In this document: one piece after another, positions 11,251-25,161 of the stretch
Position numbering within the stretch: the stretch's first letter is position 1
Layout: the number at the start of each line of letters is the position of its first letter
Assembly: GCF_900102905.1 (NCBI RefSeq)
Contig: NZ_FNFV01000005.1
Coordinates: 1 to 64,000, forward strand
Reading direction: 5' to 3'
From: Meinhardsimonia xiamenensis
GTDB taxonomy: Bacteria; Pseudomonadota; Alphaproteobacteria; Rhodobacterales; Rhodobacteraceae
DNA length: 64,000 nt
The notes under the pieces: generated by a model
Told to the model about the DNA's origin: nothing
Database searches by the model: none
What the model saw: the letters and a program-made list of their open reading frames with translations, nothing else
Program-made: the position numbers and the translations under genes

Positions 11251-12683
11251 ATGGGCCGCGTCCTCTCCGTCGCTTCCGAATGCGCGCCGCTCGTCAAGAC
11301 CGGCGGGCTTGCCGACGTGGTGGGCGCGCTGCCGCCGGCGCTTGCCGGGCAGGGCTGGGAGATGCGCGTGCTGATCCCGGCCTACCGGGGGCTTCTGGAC
11401 CGGCTCGAGGTGCGGTCCGAGGTCATGGCGCTCGGCGATCTCTTCGGTGGCCCCGCGCGGCTTGTGGCCGGGCGGGCGGGCGCGCTCGAGGTGCTGGCCC
11501 TTGACGCCCCCCATCTCTACGACCGCGACGGCGGCCCCTATGCCGGCCCCGACGGGCGCGACTGGCCCGACAATCCTGAACGCTTCGCCGCGCTCGCGCG
11601 CGCGGCGGCGCGGGTCGCGGCCGAGGGGCTCGAGGATGGTTGGAAGCCCGACATCCTGCATGCCCATGACTGGCAGGCCGGCCTTGCGCCCGCCTACCTG
11701 CGCTACGAGGGGCTCGGCGTGCCCTCGGTGATGACCATCCACAACATCGCCTTCCAGGGGATCGCGCCTGCCGGGAAGCTCGCCGCTCTCGGCCTGCCGG
11801 GCTGGGCCTTCACCCCCGATCAGCTCGAGTATTTCGGCAACATCAGCCTCCTGAAGGCCGGGCTGGTCACCGCGGATGCCATCACCACCGTCAGCCCCAG
11901 ATATGCGGAGGAGCTGATGCGGCCGGAATTCGGCATGGGGCTTGAGGGCGTGCTCGCCGCCCGCGCCGCCGACTTCACCGGCATCCTCAACGGCATCGAC
12001 ACCGGCATCTGGAACCCCGGGACAGATGCGCTCATCCCGCGCCGCTACACCTCGCGCAGCCTTGCGCGCAAGGCCGAGAACCGCGCCGCGCTCATCGAGC
12101 GCTTCGGGCTCGGCGAGGTGCCGGGGCCGCTTGCCGTGGTCGTCAGCCGCCTCACCGGCCAGAAGGGGATCGACCTCCTGCCCGAGGTGATCGGCGATTT
12201 CGTCGCCGTGGGGGGCGGGCTGGCGCTTCTCGGCTCGGGCGATCAGGCGCTTGAGGCGGCGATGCACGCGATGGCCGAGGCGCATCCGGGCCGCGTGGGC
12301 GTGAAGATCGGCTATGACGAGGTGCTGTCGCATCTGATGTTCGCGGGGGGCGATGCGGTTCTGGTGCCCTCCCGCTTCGAGCCGTGCGGGCTGACGCAGA
12401 TGTATGGGCTTGCCTACGGCACGCCGCCCCTGGTCGCCGCCACCGGCGGGCTGGCCGACACGGTGATCAACGCCAACCCCGCGGCACTGGCCACGGCCGC
12501 GGCCACCGGCATCACCTTCCACCCCGTCGATGCGCTGGCGCTTGCGCAGGCATTGCGCAGGCTCTGCCGCCTTCACGCCGAGCCGCAGACCTGGCGGCGG
12601 CTGCAGCTCAATGGCATGAAACAGCCGCTGGGCTGGGAGGCTTCGGCCGCGGAATACGCCCGCCTTTACGCCCGCCTCGCCCC

Positions 12684-12687
<4 letters not shown>
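11251..12687 (+). CDS. glgA: Glycogen synthase
   Basis: Transfers glucose from ADP-glucose to the growing chain; GT5 family, 478 residues, normal length. The ADP-glucose motif KTGGL is at 16-20. HAHDWQAGLAP and NGIDTGIWNP are typical of bacterial GlgA. The C-terminal PSRFEPCGLTQMYGLAYGTPP motif contains the conserved Glu of the GT-B active site. It begins four bases after glgC and its stop overlaps the glgX start (ATGA at 12684). Confidence 0.96.
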
Positions 12688-16459
<3,772 letters not shown>

Positions 16460-16498
16460 GGGGCGCGACGCTGAAGGAAGCACGCGCCGCAAGCCCCG

Positions 16499-16531
16499 AT
16501 CATCCTGGCGAAAATACCCCCGCCGGAGGCA
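16499..16531 (+). repeat. Dispersed 33-nt intergenic motif, copy 1
   Basis: Starts ATCATCCTGGCGAAAATA and ends CCGCCGGAGGCA. It is the same 33-nt unit as 25923-25955 and 63552-63584. It lies 39 bases after the pgm stop and before the convergent SYLF gene. Unlike the other two copies it has no obvious GC hairpin immediately after it. Similar sequences are, to my memory, frequent after genes in Rhodobacteraceae; the function is unknown to me. Confidence 0.7.
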
Positions 16532-16555
16532 TGAAATCTACGCTCCCCCCGGCGG

Positions 16556-17134
16556 TCAGGGGTTGATGCGGGTGTAGAGCGTGCCCTTCATCGACACGCC
16601 GGCCATGATGCCTGCCTGACCGAACACCAGCGCCACAACCGGCACGCCCATGGTCACCGTGTCGCCACCGAAGTTGCCGCCCTCGTCAGCCACCGCATAT
16701 TCGATGTCCGCGCCAAGCGTGATCGAGTCGGCCGCCCGGAACGCCTCCAGCGCCGCATCGGTCATGAAGAAGAGCACATGGCTGTACTGCTGGGCGCCGA
16801 TCTGCAGCCCGAAGCTTGCCGAGGAGGCCGCCCAGTAGCTGTCGGTCACCCCGCCCACGCGCAGCGCGCCCTTGCCATAGGCGCCGCCCAGGAACAGGCC
16901 GGCCTTGGTCACCACCGGCATCACCAGCATGCCCACCGCACGATCCCTGAGCGCCACGGTGTCGGGGTAGGTGGTGAAGAGATAGTCGAGCGTGGCATCG
17001 ACCCGCGCGTCGATGGCCTCCGCCCCGCTCGGGCGCGGCCGGCGCGGGGTGTTGTTCGAACATGCGCCGAGCGCGAATGCCCCGGCCGCGCCAAGCCCGC
17101 TCAAAATGAGCGCCCGTCTGGTCGATGTTGTCAT
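16556..17134 (-). CDS. SYLF/YSC84-domain lipoprotein
   Basis: 192 residues from the ATG at 17134; upstream codons in the same frame give a charged extension and are rejected because the lipoprotein signal would be buried. MTTSTRRALILSG leads into LGAAGAFALGAC, a lipobox with the lipidated Cys at residue 25. The rest matches the SYLF domain (VGMLVMPVVTKAGLFLGG, SFGLQIGAQ and GADIEYAVADEGG). SYLF proteins bind lipids in eukaryotes; the bacterial periplasmic lipoproteins have no settled role. The gene converges on pgm. Confidence 0.8.
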   Translation of the reverse strand: MTTSTRRALILSGLGAAGAFALGACSNNTPRRPRPSGAEAIDARVDATLDYLFTTYPDTVALRDRAVGMLVMPVVTKAGLFLGGAYGKGALRVGGVTDSYWAASSASFGLQIGAQQYSHVLFFMTDAALEAFRAADSITLGADIEYAVADEGGNFGGDTVTMGVPVVALVFGQAGIMAGVSMKGTLYTRINP

Positions 17135-17337
17135 GGCTGCCGCCCTCGTCCTGCCTGATCCTTGCCTCGGGCAGCCCCTCTTGCGGAGGCGTTCGCCCGT
17201 CATACCGTGTCCGTCTTTTACGGGATCGTGCCGCATCTGTCATCATCATCGGCGCAGGCCGCAGACGCACCGGCGAAACGCCGCCGGCGGTGCTGGCCGG
17301 ATGTGCATCTGCGCACAAACACTGTGGCCCGGCAGGC

Positions 17338-17349
17338 GTTGCATGCAAC
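17338..17349 (+). promoter_or_regulatory. Palindrome in the region upstream of doxX
   Basis: GTTGCATGCAAC is a perfect 12-bp palindrome 64 bases before the doxX start. A second, looser repeat TGTGC/GCACA is at 17302-17317. The 278-bp region 17135-17412 between two divergent genes holds no other feature I recognise. An operator role is possible but unsupported by any known regulator here. Confidence 0.25.
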
Positions 17350-17412
17350 CGGCCCCGCAGCCCAGATGGGAACCGCAGACACACCCACAACGCAACACGG
17401 GATTCGTGGAAA

Positions 17413-17832
17413 ATGGAACGTCTTCAGCAATACGCAATGCCTCTCGGCCGGGTGCTTCTGGCCTTCATCTTCGTCCTTTCAGGGTTGATGAAGCTCGGCG
17501 ACATCCCCGGAAACATGGCCTACATCGAGTCGGGCGGTCTTCCCGGCGTGCTGATCTGGCCGACGATCCTCCTTGAAGTGGCGGGAGGCATGGCCGTCGC
17601 CCTCGGCTGGCAGACGCGCCTCGCGGCACTGCTTCTTGCCGGTTTCACGCTTCTGACCGGCCTTCTCTACCATCTGATCCCGGCCGGGAGCGCCGAGGGC
17701 ATGATGGCACAGATGCAGATGATCATGTTCCTCAAGAACCTGTCGATCACCGGCGGCCTGCTCATCCTGTTCGCAACCGGCGGGGGCGCCTATGCGCTCG
17801 ACGCCCGCCATGGAGGGGCCGCGCCCGCGTGA
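17413..17832 (+). CDS. DoxX family membrane protein
   Basis: 139 residues with four predicted membrane helices, matching the DoxX family: RVLLAFIFVLSGLMKL in helix 1, then LLEVAGGMAVALGW and FLKNLSITGGLLIL in the later helices. DoxX proteins are small inner-membrane proteins with poorly defined roles, some linked to redox stress or quinone-related oxidation. The start at 17413 is chosen because the family begins just before helix 1; the ribosome site is weak. It ends six bases from the end of convergent hemB. Confidence 0.85.
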   Translation: MERLQQYAMPLGRVLLAFIFVLSGLMKLGDIPGNMAYIESGGLPGVLIWPTILLEVAGGMAVALGWQTRLAALLLAGFTLLTGLLYHLIPAGSAEGMMAQMQMIMFLKNLSITGGLLILFATGGGAYALDARHGGAAPA

Positions 17833-17838
17833 CGCGGC

Positions 17839-18864
<1,026 letters not shown>

Positions 18865-18946
18865 TTAAGCGACGCCTTCGGACATACAGGGCAAGCGGCC
18901 CGCGCCACAAGGGGCGGAAGCGGCGCGCCGGCAGCAGGGGATCGCG

Positions 18947-19474
18947 GTGGACTGGTACACGACCGTCTTCGAAGTGATCGACATGCGATCCTTCTCCAAC
19001 CTGTGGTACTGGATCATGCTGGCGATCCTGTGGTCCACCGTCACCCACTGGGTGCTCGGCGTGCCGTGGGACATGGTGCACCGCGCCCGCCGGCATGGGG
19101 GCCAGCTCGAGGCGGATCTGCACACGCTGGTGATGATCTATGCCCGCCGCATGGTCCATATCGCCGATGTGGCCGGCTTTGCGCTGGTGTGGTTCGCCTC
19201 GGCCATTCTCTCGGCCCTGGCGGTGATCGGATTCTGGCATGGGGTCGAGTTCGCCCAGGCCGTGTTCCTGATGCTGTTTCCGCTGGCGATCGTGATGCTG
19301 CTGAGCTTCCGCGTCGCGCGGCGCGTGCTTGATGCGGGCGAGAGCGGCGAGGCGCTCTACCGGCGGCTCGGCCGCCACCGGCTGGTCGTGCGCATGATCG
19401 GGATGGTCTCCATCTTCGTCACCGCCATGTGGGGGATGTACCAGAACCTCGCCGTCGGCCCCCTTGGCGGCTGA
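18947..19474 (+). CDS. Small multi-pass membrane protein conserved in Rhodobacteraceae
   Basis: 175 residues with a GTG start (preceded by AGGGG) and about four membrane segments: LWYWIMLAILWSTVTHWVLG, ADVAGFALVWFASAILSALA, AVFLMLFPLAIVMLL and a C-terminal helix. I recognise it as a conserved Rhodobacteraceae protein that some annotations call a component of a SufBCD complex, but nothing in the sequence or neighbourhood supports a role in Fe-S assembly. It is divergent from hemB. Function unknown. Confidence 0.75.
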   Translation: MDWYTTVFEVIDMRSFSNLWYWIMLAILWSTVTHWVLGVPWDMVHRARRHGGQLEADLHTLVMIYARRMVHIADVAGFALVWFASAILSALAVIGFWHGVEFAQAVFLMLFPLAIVMLLSFRVARRVLDAGESGEALYRRLGRHRLVVRMIGMVSIFVTAMWGMYQNLAVGPLGG

Positions 19475-19566
19475 AATTCCGGCCCGGCGCTCGGCGGCGC
19501 AGGCTTTCCTTCGGGCCGTCCCGGCGCATATGCTGGCGGGCGGAATCGGCGAAGGGGTCGGGTGCG

Positions 19567-21657
19567 ATGAGCGGCAGTCGGGTGCGGCTTGGGGTCGATA
19601 TCGGCGGCACCTTTACCGATCTGGTGCTCGAGGCGGGGGACAGGCTGCATTCCGCCAAGGTGCTCACCACCCATGCCGCGCCGGAGGAAGGCATCATCAC
19701 CGGCCTCGCCGAGGTCTGCGCGCGCGCCGGCATCGAGCCTTCGCAGATCGGCCAGATCATCCACGGCACGACGCTGGCGACGAACGCGCTCATCGAGCGG
19801 CGCGGCGCGAAGACGGCGCTCGTCACCACCGAAGGCTTCCGCGACGTCATCGAGATGCGCAGCGAAAGCCGCTTCGAGCAGTATGACCTGAACCTGCAGC
19901 TCCCCGAGCCGCTCCTGCCGCGCAACCGCCGCTACACGCTGCGCGAGCGGGTGGATGCCGACGGCGGCGTGCTGATCCCGCTCGAGCGCGCCGAGGTCGA
20001 GGCGCTGGCGGCCGAGCTTGCCGCGGCCGGTTACGAGGCGGTGGCGGTGGGGTTCCTGCACGCCTATGCCAATGACATTCACGAACGGCTGGTGGCCGAG
20101 GTGCTCGCCGAGCGGCTGCCGGGTGTGGCGGTGTCGCTCTCCTCGCGCGTGAGCCCGCAGATGCGCGAATACGAGCGTTTCAACACCACCGTCGCCAACG
20201 CCTACATCCAGCCCTTGATGAAGTCCTATCTCGAGCGGCTCGGCGCGCGGCTCAGGGCGGAAGGCGCCGATTGCCCGGTGTTCCTGATCCACTCGGGCGG
20301 GGGGCTGATGTCGCTCGAGAGCGCGGCGGAGTTTCCGGTGCGGCTCGTCGAATCGGGGCCGGCGGGCGGCGCGATCTTTGCCGCGCATCTGGCGCGGGCG
20401 CATGGGCTGGGGCGCGCGCTCAGCTTCGACATGGGCGGGACCACGGCCAAGATCTGCCTCATCAAGGGCGGCGAGCCGCGGCGCGAGCGCGTCTTCGAGG
20501 TCGCCCGCAGCTATCGCTTCAAGAAGGGCTCGGGCATGCCGATCTCGATTCCGGTGATCGACATGGTCGAGATCGGCGCAGGCGGCGGCAGCCTCGCCCA
20601 TGTCGATGCCATGCGCCAGATCCGCGTGGGCCCCGAAAGCGCCGGCTCCGAGCCGGGCCCCGCCGCCTACGGGCGCGGCGGCACGCGCCCCGCGGTGACC
20701 GATGCCGACCTCGTCCTTGGTCGGCTCGACCCGGGGAATTTCGCCGGCGGTGCCATCGCCCTTGCGCCCAATCTTGCGCAGGCCGCGCTTGCCGAACATG
20801 TCGGCCGGCCGCTTGGCATGGGGGTGGAGGAGGCGGCCTTCGGCGTGTCGGAGGTGGTTGACGAGACCATGGCCAATGCCGCGCGGGTGCATGCGGTGGA
20901 AAACGGCGAGGATCTCGCGGGCTACACGATGATCGCCTTCGGCGGCGCCGCCCCCCTGCATGCGGGGCGGCTGTGCGAGAAGCTCGGCATCGCGCGCTGC
21001 CTCGTGCCGGTGGGCGCGGGGGTGGGCTCGGCCATCGGCTTTCTGCGCGCGCCCTTCAGCTTCGAGGCGAGCCGCTCGGTGTTCATGCGCCTGTCCGCCT
21101 TCGATGCGCACCGGGTGCGCGCGCTCTTCGAGGAGATGGAAGAGGAGGCGACCGCCTTCGTGCGCCGCTGCGATGAGACGGCGCGGGTCCGCACCGCGCT
21201 GAAAGCCTACATGCGCTATGCCGGACAGGGCTGGGAAATACCGGTGCCGCTTGCCCCCGAACTTGCCCGCGCCCCGCGCGCCGAGGCGCTCCGCGCGCGT
21301 TTCGAGGCCGAGTATGAGCGGCTCTTCGGCCGCATCGTCTCGGGGCTCGAGGCGGAGGTGACCGTCTGGTCGCTCGCCGCCTTCACCGAGGCGCCCGTGC
21401 CCGCCCGCCTGCCGCCCGTCGAGGCCCTGCGCCTGCGCCGCCCCGCCACCACGCGCCCGCTTTTCGACCCGGCGCGCTCGCGCTTGCTCGAGGCGGGGGT
21501 GTTTGCCCGCGCCGATCTTGAGCCGGGCGAGGCGGTGGAGGGCCCCGCGCTCGTCGTCGAGCGCGAAACCACCGTGGTGGTGCCGGCAAGCCGGATGCTC
21601 GTCGTGCACGCCGACGGCACTCTGGAGCTGCGGCAGAAGGAGAAGAATGATGGCTGA
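19567..21657 (+). CDS. hyuA: Hydantoinase/oxoprolinase family protein, HyuA-type subunit
   Basis: 696 residues, the usual size of HyuA. The ATP-binding signature DIGGTFTDLV is at 11-20; IHGTTLATNALIERRGAKTA, SFDMGGTTAKICLI and VIDMVEIGAGGGSLA are further family motifs. Together with HyuB this family performs ATP-dependent opening or carboxylation reactions (N-methylhydantoinase, 5-oxoprolinase, acetone or acetophenone carboxylase), and the substrate cannot be read from the sequence. The hyuB start lies inside its last codons. The downstream phosphotransferase suggests a three-gene operon. Confidence 0.88.
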   Translation: MSGSRVRLGVDIGGTFTDLVLEAGDRLHSAKVLTTHAAPEEGIITGLAEVCARAGIEPSQIGQIIHGTTLATNALIERRGAKTALVTTEGFRDVIEMRSESRFEQYDLNLQLPEPLLPRNRRYTLRERVDADGGVLIPLERAEVEALAAELAAAGYEAVAVGFLHAYANDIHERLVAEVLAERLPGVAVSLSSRVSPQMREYERFNTTVANAYIQPLMKSYLERLGARLRAEGADCPVFLIHSGGGLMSLESAAEFPVRLVESGPAGGAIFAAHLARAHGLGRALSFDMGGTTAKICLIKGGEPRRERVFEVARSYRFKKGSGMPISIPVIDMVEIGAGGGSLAHVDAMRQIRVGPESAGSEPGPAAYGRGGTRPAVTDADLVLGRLDPGNFAGGAIALAPNLAQAALAEHVGRPLGMGVEEAAFGVSEVVDETMANAARVHAVENGEDLAGYTMIAFGGAAPLHAGRLCEKLGIARCLVPVGAGVGSAIGFLRAPFSFEASRSVFMRLSAFDAHRVRALFEEMEEEATAFVRRCDETARVRTALKAYMRYAGQGWEIPVPLAPELARAPRAEALRARFEAEYERLFGRIVSGLEAEVTVWSLAAFTEAPVPARLPPVEALRLRRPATTRPLFDPARSRLLEAGVFARADLEPGEAVEGPALVVERETTVVVPASRMLVVHADGTLELRQKEKNDG

Positions 21658-23383
21658 AGCAGGGACCGGACCCAGCAAGGTTGCCTGGCAGGTGATGTGG
21701 AACCGTCTCGTCTCGGTCGTCGAGGAGCAGGCACGCGCGCTGATCCGCACCGCGTTTTCGCCCTCGGTGCGCGAGGCGGGCGACCTGTCGGCCGGGGTTT
21801 ATGACGCCCAGGGGCGGATGCTCGCGCAAGCCGTCACCGGCACGCCGGGCCATGTCAACGCCATGGCCGAGGCGGTGGGCCATTTCATCCGCCGCATCGG
21901 CCGGCAGAACATGTTCGAAGGCGACGTGTATCTGACCAACAACCCGTGGGAAGGCACCGGCCATCTGCATGACATCACCGTGGTCACCCCGGTGTTCCGC
22001 GAAGGCATTCTGATCGGCTTTTTCGCCTGCACCGCCCATGTGACCGACATCGGCGGGCGCGGCTTCGGCGCCGACGGCGAGTCGATCTACGAGGAAGGGC
22101 TGCACCTGCCGATCATGAAATTCGCCGAGCGGGGCAGGGTGGACGAAACCCTGCTCACCCTCATCCGCGCCAATGTGCGCGAGCCCGACCAGCTCGTGGG
22201 CGACATATACGCGCTTGCCGCCTGCAACGAGGTGGGCCTGCGCAGGCTCCACGACATGCTGGGCGAATTCGCCCTGTCCGACCTCGCGGGCCTCGCCGCC
22301 TTCATCCTCGAGCATTCCCGCGCGGCGACGCTCGCGCGCATCAAGGCCCTTGCGCCCGGCAGCGCCACCGCCTCGATGACCATCGACGGCTACGAGCGGC
22401 CCATTGACCTCTGCGTTCGAGTGACGATCGAGGGGGAGCGCATCCTCGCCGACTGGGCCGGCAGCTCGGGCGTCGATGCCAAGGGCATCAACGTGCCGCT
22501 CGTCTATACCAAGGCCTATACCGCCTATGCACTGAAATGCGCCATCGCTCCCGAGATCCCCAACAACGCGGGCTCACTTGCGCCCTTCGAGATCACCGCG
22601 CCCGAGAACACCATCGTCAACGCCCTGCCGCCCGCGCCGGTGGCGCTGAGGCACGTCATCGGCCACATGCTGCCCGATGTCGTCTTCGGCGCCCTTGACG
22701 AACTCATGCCCGGCACCGTTCCGGCCGAGGGCGCGGGGGCCCTGTGCAACTTTCAGCTCTCGCTGCGCCCCCGCTCCGATGCCCCGCCCCCGCCGGGCGT
22801 GCGGCGCGCGGAAGTGCTGATGTTCAACTCCGGCGGCTCGGGCGCGCGCCCCGCGCTCGACGGGCTCAACGCAACGGCCTTCCCCTCGGGCGTGATGACC
22901 ATGCCGGTCGAGGCGATCGAGCACGCCGGCCCCGTGATCGTCTGGCGCAAGGAGCTGCGCCCCGATTCGGGTGGGCCGGGGCGCCAGCGCGGCGGGCTCG
23001 GGCAGGTGATGGAGGTGGGCGCGCGCGAGGGCCACGAGTTCCACCTCTCGGCCATGCTCGACCGGCTCCGCCACCCCGCCCGCGGCCGGCGCGGGGGCGG
23101 GCCGGGCGCGGCCACGATCATCACCCGCGAGGACGGCACGCCGCTCGGCGGCAAGGGCCGGCACTTCGTGCCGCACGGCGGGCGGGTGCACATGGCCTTT
23201 CCCGGCGGCGGCGGTTACGGCCCGGCCGAAGAGCGGGCGCGCGCCCTCGTTGAGCGCGATCTGGCGCTGGGCTACATCAGCGCCGAGACCGCCCGCGATC
23301 TCCACGGCCTTTCGACCGAGCGCATCGCCGAGGTGCTGGCGCGCGCGCGCCGGGGCGAGATCTTCGGAGGAGAGCAGCCATGA
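21650..23383 (+). CDS. hyuB: Hydantoinase B family protein, HyuB-type subunit
   Basis: 577 residues from the ATG at 21650, which is better spaced from AAGGAG than the adjacent ATG at 21647. Family motifs include FSPSVREAGDLSAGVYD near the N-terminus, NNPWEGTGHLHDITVVTPVF in the centre and a Gly-rich C-terminus (RPDSGGPGRQRGG, FPGGGGYGP). It is the partner subunit of HyuA and is translationally coupled to it and to the kinase-like gene that follows (ATGA overlap at 23380). Confidence 0.88.
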   Translation: MAEAGTGPSKVAWQVMWNRLVSVVEEQARALIRTAFSPSVREAGDLSAGVYDAQGRMLAQAVTGTPGHVNAMAEAVGHFIRRIGRQNMFEGDVYLTNNPWEGTGHLHDITVVTPVFREGILIGFFACTAHVTDIGGRGFGADGESIYEEGLHLPIMKFAERGRVDETLLTLIRANVREPDQLVGDIYALAACNEVGLRRLHDMLGEFALSDLAGLAAFILEHSRAATLARIKALAPGSATASMTIDGYERPIDLCVRVTIEGERILADWAGSSGVDAKGINVPLVYTKAYTAYALKCAIAPEIPNNAGSLAPFEITAPENTIVNALPPAPVALRHVIGHMLPDVVFGALDELMPGTVPAEGAGALCNFQLSLRPRSDAPPPPGVRRAEVLMFNSGGSGARPALDGLNATAFPSGVMTMPVEAIEHAGPVIVWRKELRPDSGGPGRQRGGLGQVMEVGAREGHEFHLSAMLDRLRHPARGRRGGGPGAATIITREDGTPLGGKGRHFVPHGGRVHMAFPGGGGYGPAEERARALVERDLALGYISAETARDLHGLSTERIAEVLARARRGEIFGGEQP

Positions 23384-24384
23384 CCCTGCCCGCGCCTCGC
23401 GGCGATGCAGCTTCCGCCCCCCTCGACCGCCTCGCCAACGAGGCGCTCGCGCTGTGGGATCTGCCGCCCGGCGCCGCCGCACGGCTCATCAACCTCTCCG
23501 AAAACGCCACCTATCTGGTTGAAGCGCCGGGCGGCTGGCGGTCGATCCTGCGCGTGCACCGCGAGGGCTACCACTCGCGCCGAGCCATCGAATGCGAGCT
23601 GGCCTGGGCGCGCGCGCTCAGCGAGGCCGGCGCGGTGGAGACGGCGCCGCCCATCCCGGGCCGCGATGGCGCGCTGGTCCAGAGCCACCCCGTGCCGGGT
23701 GGGGCGGGCGCGCGGCGGCTGGTGATGTTCGAGCATCTTCCCGGCACCCATCCCGACGAGCGGGGCGACCTTGTGCCGGCCTTCCGCACCCTGGGCGAGA
23801 TCGCCGCGCGCACGCATCTGCACGCCATCTCCTGGGCCCGGCCCGAGCCCTTCGAGCGGCTGCGCTGGGACGAGCGCGCCGTCTTCGGCCCCGAGCCCAT
23901 CTGGGGTGACTGGCGCGCCGCGCCCAATGTCACCCCCGCCATCGCCGCGGTGCTCGAGCGGCTCGAGGCCACGCTCAGGCGCCGGCTCGCCGCCTACGGC
24001 AAGGGGGCCGGGCGGTTCGGGCTGATCCATGCCGACATGCGGCTGGCCAATCTGCTGATCGAGGGTGACAGCATCCGCCTCATCGACTTCGACGACTGCG
24101 GCTTCGGCTGGTTTCTCTACGACTTCGCCGCGGCGGTGAGCTTCATCGAGGATAACCCGGCGCTGCCCGCGCTCAAGGCCGCCTGGCTTGATGGCTACCG
24201 CCGCCTGCGCCCGCTGCCTGCGGAGGAGGAGGCCGAGATCGACAGCTTCGTGATGCTGCGGCGCATGGCGCTTCTGGCCTGGATCGGCAGCCACATCGAG
24301 GCCCCCGAGCCGCAGGCGCTGGCGCCACATTTCGCCGCCGTCACCGCCGAACTCGCCGAAGCCTGGCTCACCCGCAACGGCTGA
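23380..24384 (+). CDS. APH/choline-kinase-like phosphotransferase
   Basis: 334 residues. The kinase fold of the APH family is shown by the catalytic loop HADMRLAN (His217, Asp219, Asn224) and the metal-binding IDFDDCGFGW just after it. The N-terminal lobe has NLSENATYLVE and SILRVHREGY, placing the ATP-binding Arg/Lys region. The substrate is unknown; homologues act on small hydroxyl or amino compounds. Overlap with hyuB suggests it serves the same catabolic pathway. There is no sign that it is an antibiotic-resistance gene. Confidence 0.82.
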   Translation: MTLPAPRGDAASAPLDRLANEALALWDLPPGAAARLINLSENATYLVEAPGGWRSILRVHREGYHSRRAIECELAWARALSEAGAVETAPPIPGRDGALVQSHPVPGGAGARRLVMFEHLPGTHPDERGDLVPAFRTLGEIAARTHLHAISWARPEPFERLRWDERAVFGPEPIWGDWRAAPNVTPAIAAVLERLEATLRRRLAAYGKGAGRFGLIHADMRLANLLIEGDSIRLIDFDDCGFGWFLYDFAAAVSFIEDNPALPALKAAWLDGYRRLRPLPAEEEAEIDSFVMLRRMALLAWIGSHIEAPEPQALAPHFAAVTAELAEAWLTRNG

Positions 24385-24387
24385 GCC

Positions 24388-25029
24388 TCAGGCGCGCCCG
24401 TAGCCGGCGATCCTTGCGTGCACCTCGGCCATCTGTTCCGCGTTCAGGCGCGGCGGCTCGCCCATGGGCAGGCAGAGCAGATACTGCCGCGCGAGCGCTT
24501 CGAGCTCCTCGGCCAGCCACCAGGCGTGATCAAGGTCGCGTCCGGCCACGATCATGCCGTGATGGGCGAGCAGGCAGGCATTGCGCCCCTCGAGCGCGGC
24601 CAGCGCATGGGCCGAAAGCGCCTCGGTGCCGTAGGTCGCATAGGGCGCGCAGCGCACGTCATCGCCGCCGAAGACCGCCACCATGTAATGAATGGGCGGG
24701 ATGTCCCGCTCCATGATCGCGAGCGCCGTGCAATGGGGCGGATGGGCATGCAGCACCGCCCCCGCCTCCGGCCGCGCCGCAAGGATGTCGCGGTGAAAGC
24801 GCCACTCGCTCGAGGGCTTCCATCGCCCCTCCGCACGCCCGTCCATCGCCAGATACACGATGTCCTCGGGCACAAGGCTCTCGTAGGGCCGGCCCGAGGG
24901 GGTGATCAAGAGCCCCTCGCCATGGCGCAGGCTGACATTGCCGGACGTGCCCTGATTGAGCCCCGAGGCGTTCATCTTCAGGCAGATGTCGATGATCGCC
25001 TGCCGCTTGCGCCGCTCTTCCGTCTCCAT
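24388..25029 (-). CDS. Class II aldolase/adducin family protein
   Basis: 213 residues from the ATG at 25029, preceded by GGAGG at good spacing. The zinc ligands are His94 and His96 in HAHPPHC and one of the pair at 156-157 in LAHHGMIV; the catalytic Glu is residue 75 in PSSEWRFHRD. GTSGNVSLR is the typical N-terminal motif. Relatives are L-fuculose-phosphate aldolase, ribulose-phosphate epimerases and 4-phosphate decarboxylases of tetronate pathways, so the exact substrate is open. It is divergent from the SDR gene and convergent with the kinase gene. Confidence 0.85.
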   Translation of the reverse strand: METEERRKRQAIIDICLKMNASGLNQGTSGNVSLRHGEGLLITPSGRPYESLVPEDIVYLAMDGRAEGRWKPSSEWRFHRDILAARPEAGAVLHAHPPHCTALAIMERDIPPIHYMVAVFGGDDVRCAPYATYGTEALSAHALAALEGRNACLLAHHGMIVAGRDLDHAWWLAEELEALARQYLLCLPMGEPPRLNAEQMAEVHARIAGYGRA

Positions 25030-25161
25030 CCCGGCCTCCCTGGCATCCTCTCCGTCCCTTAGCCTTTGGCCGCCGCGAGGGAAAGCGCCGCGCCCGCCCC
25101 TTGACGCGCGCCGCGCTGCTGTCACCCTGCGCATACGCGTCCAGCCACAGGGGAGTGTGCC

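Noticed and set aside
19357-21750. A 797-codon minus-strand open frame opposite hyuA
   Set aside because: Shadow frame, His/Arg/Gly-rich without domain structure; HyuA on the plus strand is clear.
25030-25161. Promoter (TTGACG) between the aldolase and SDR genes
   Set aside because: No acceptable -10 element at the right distance.
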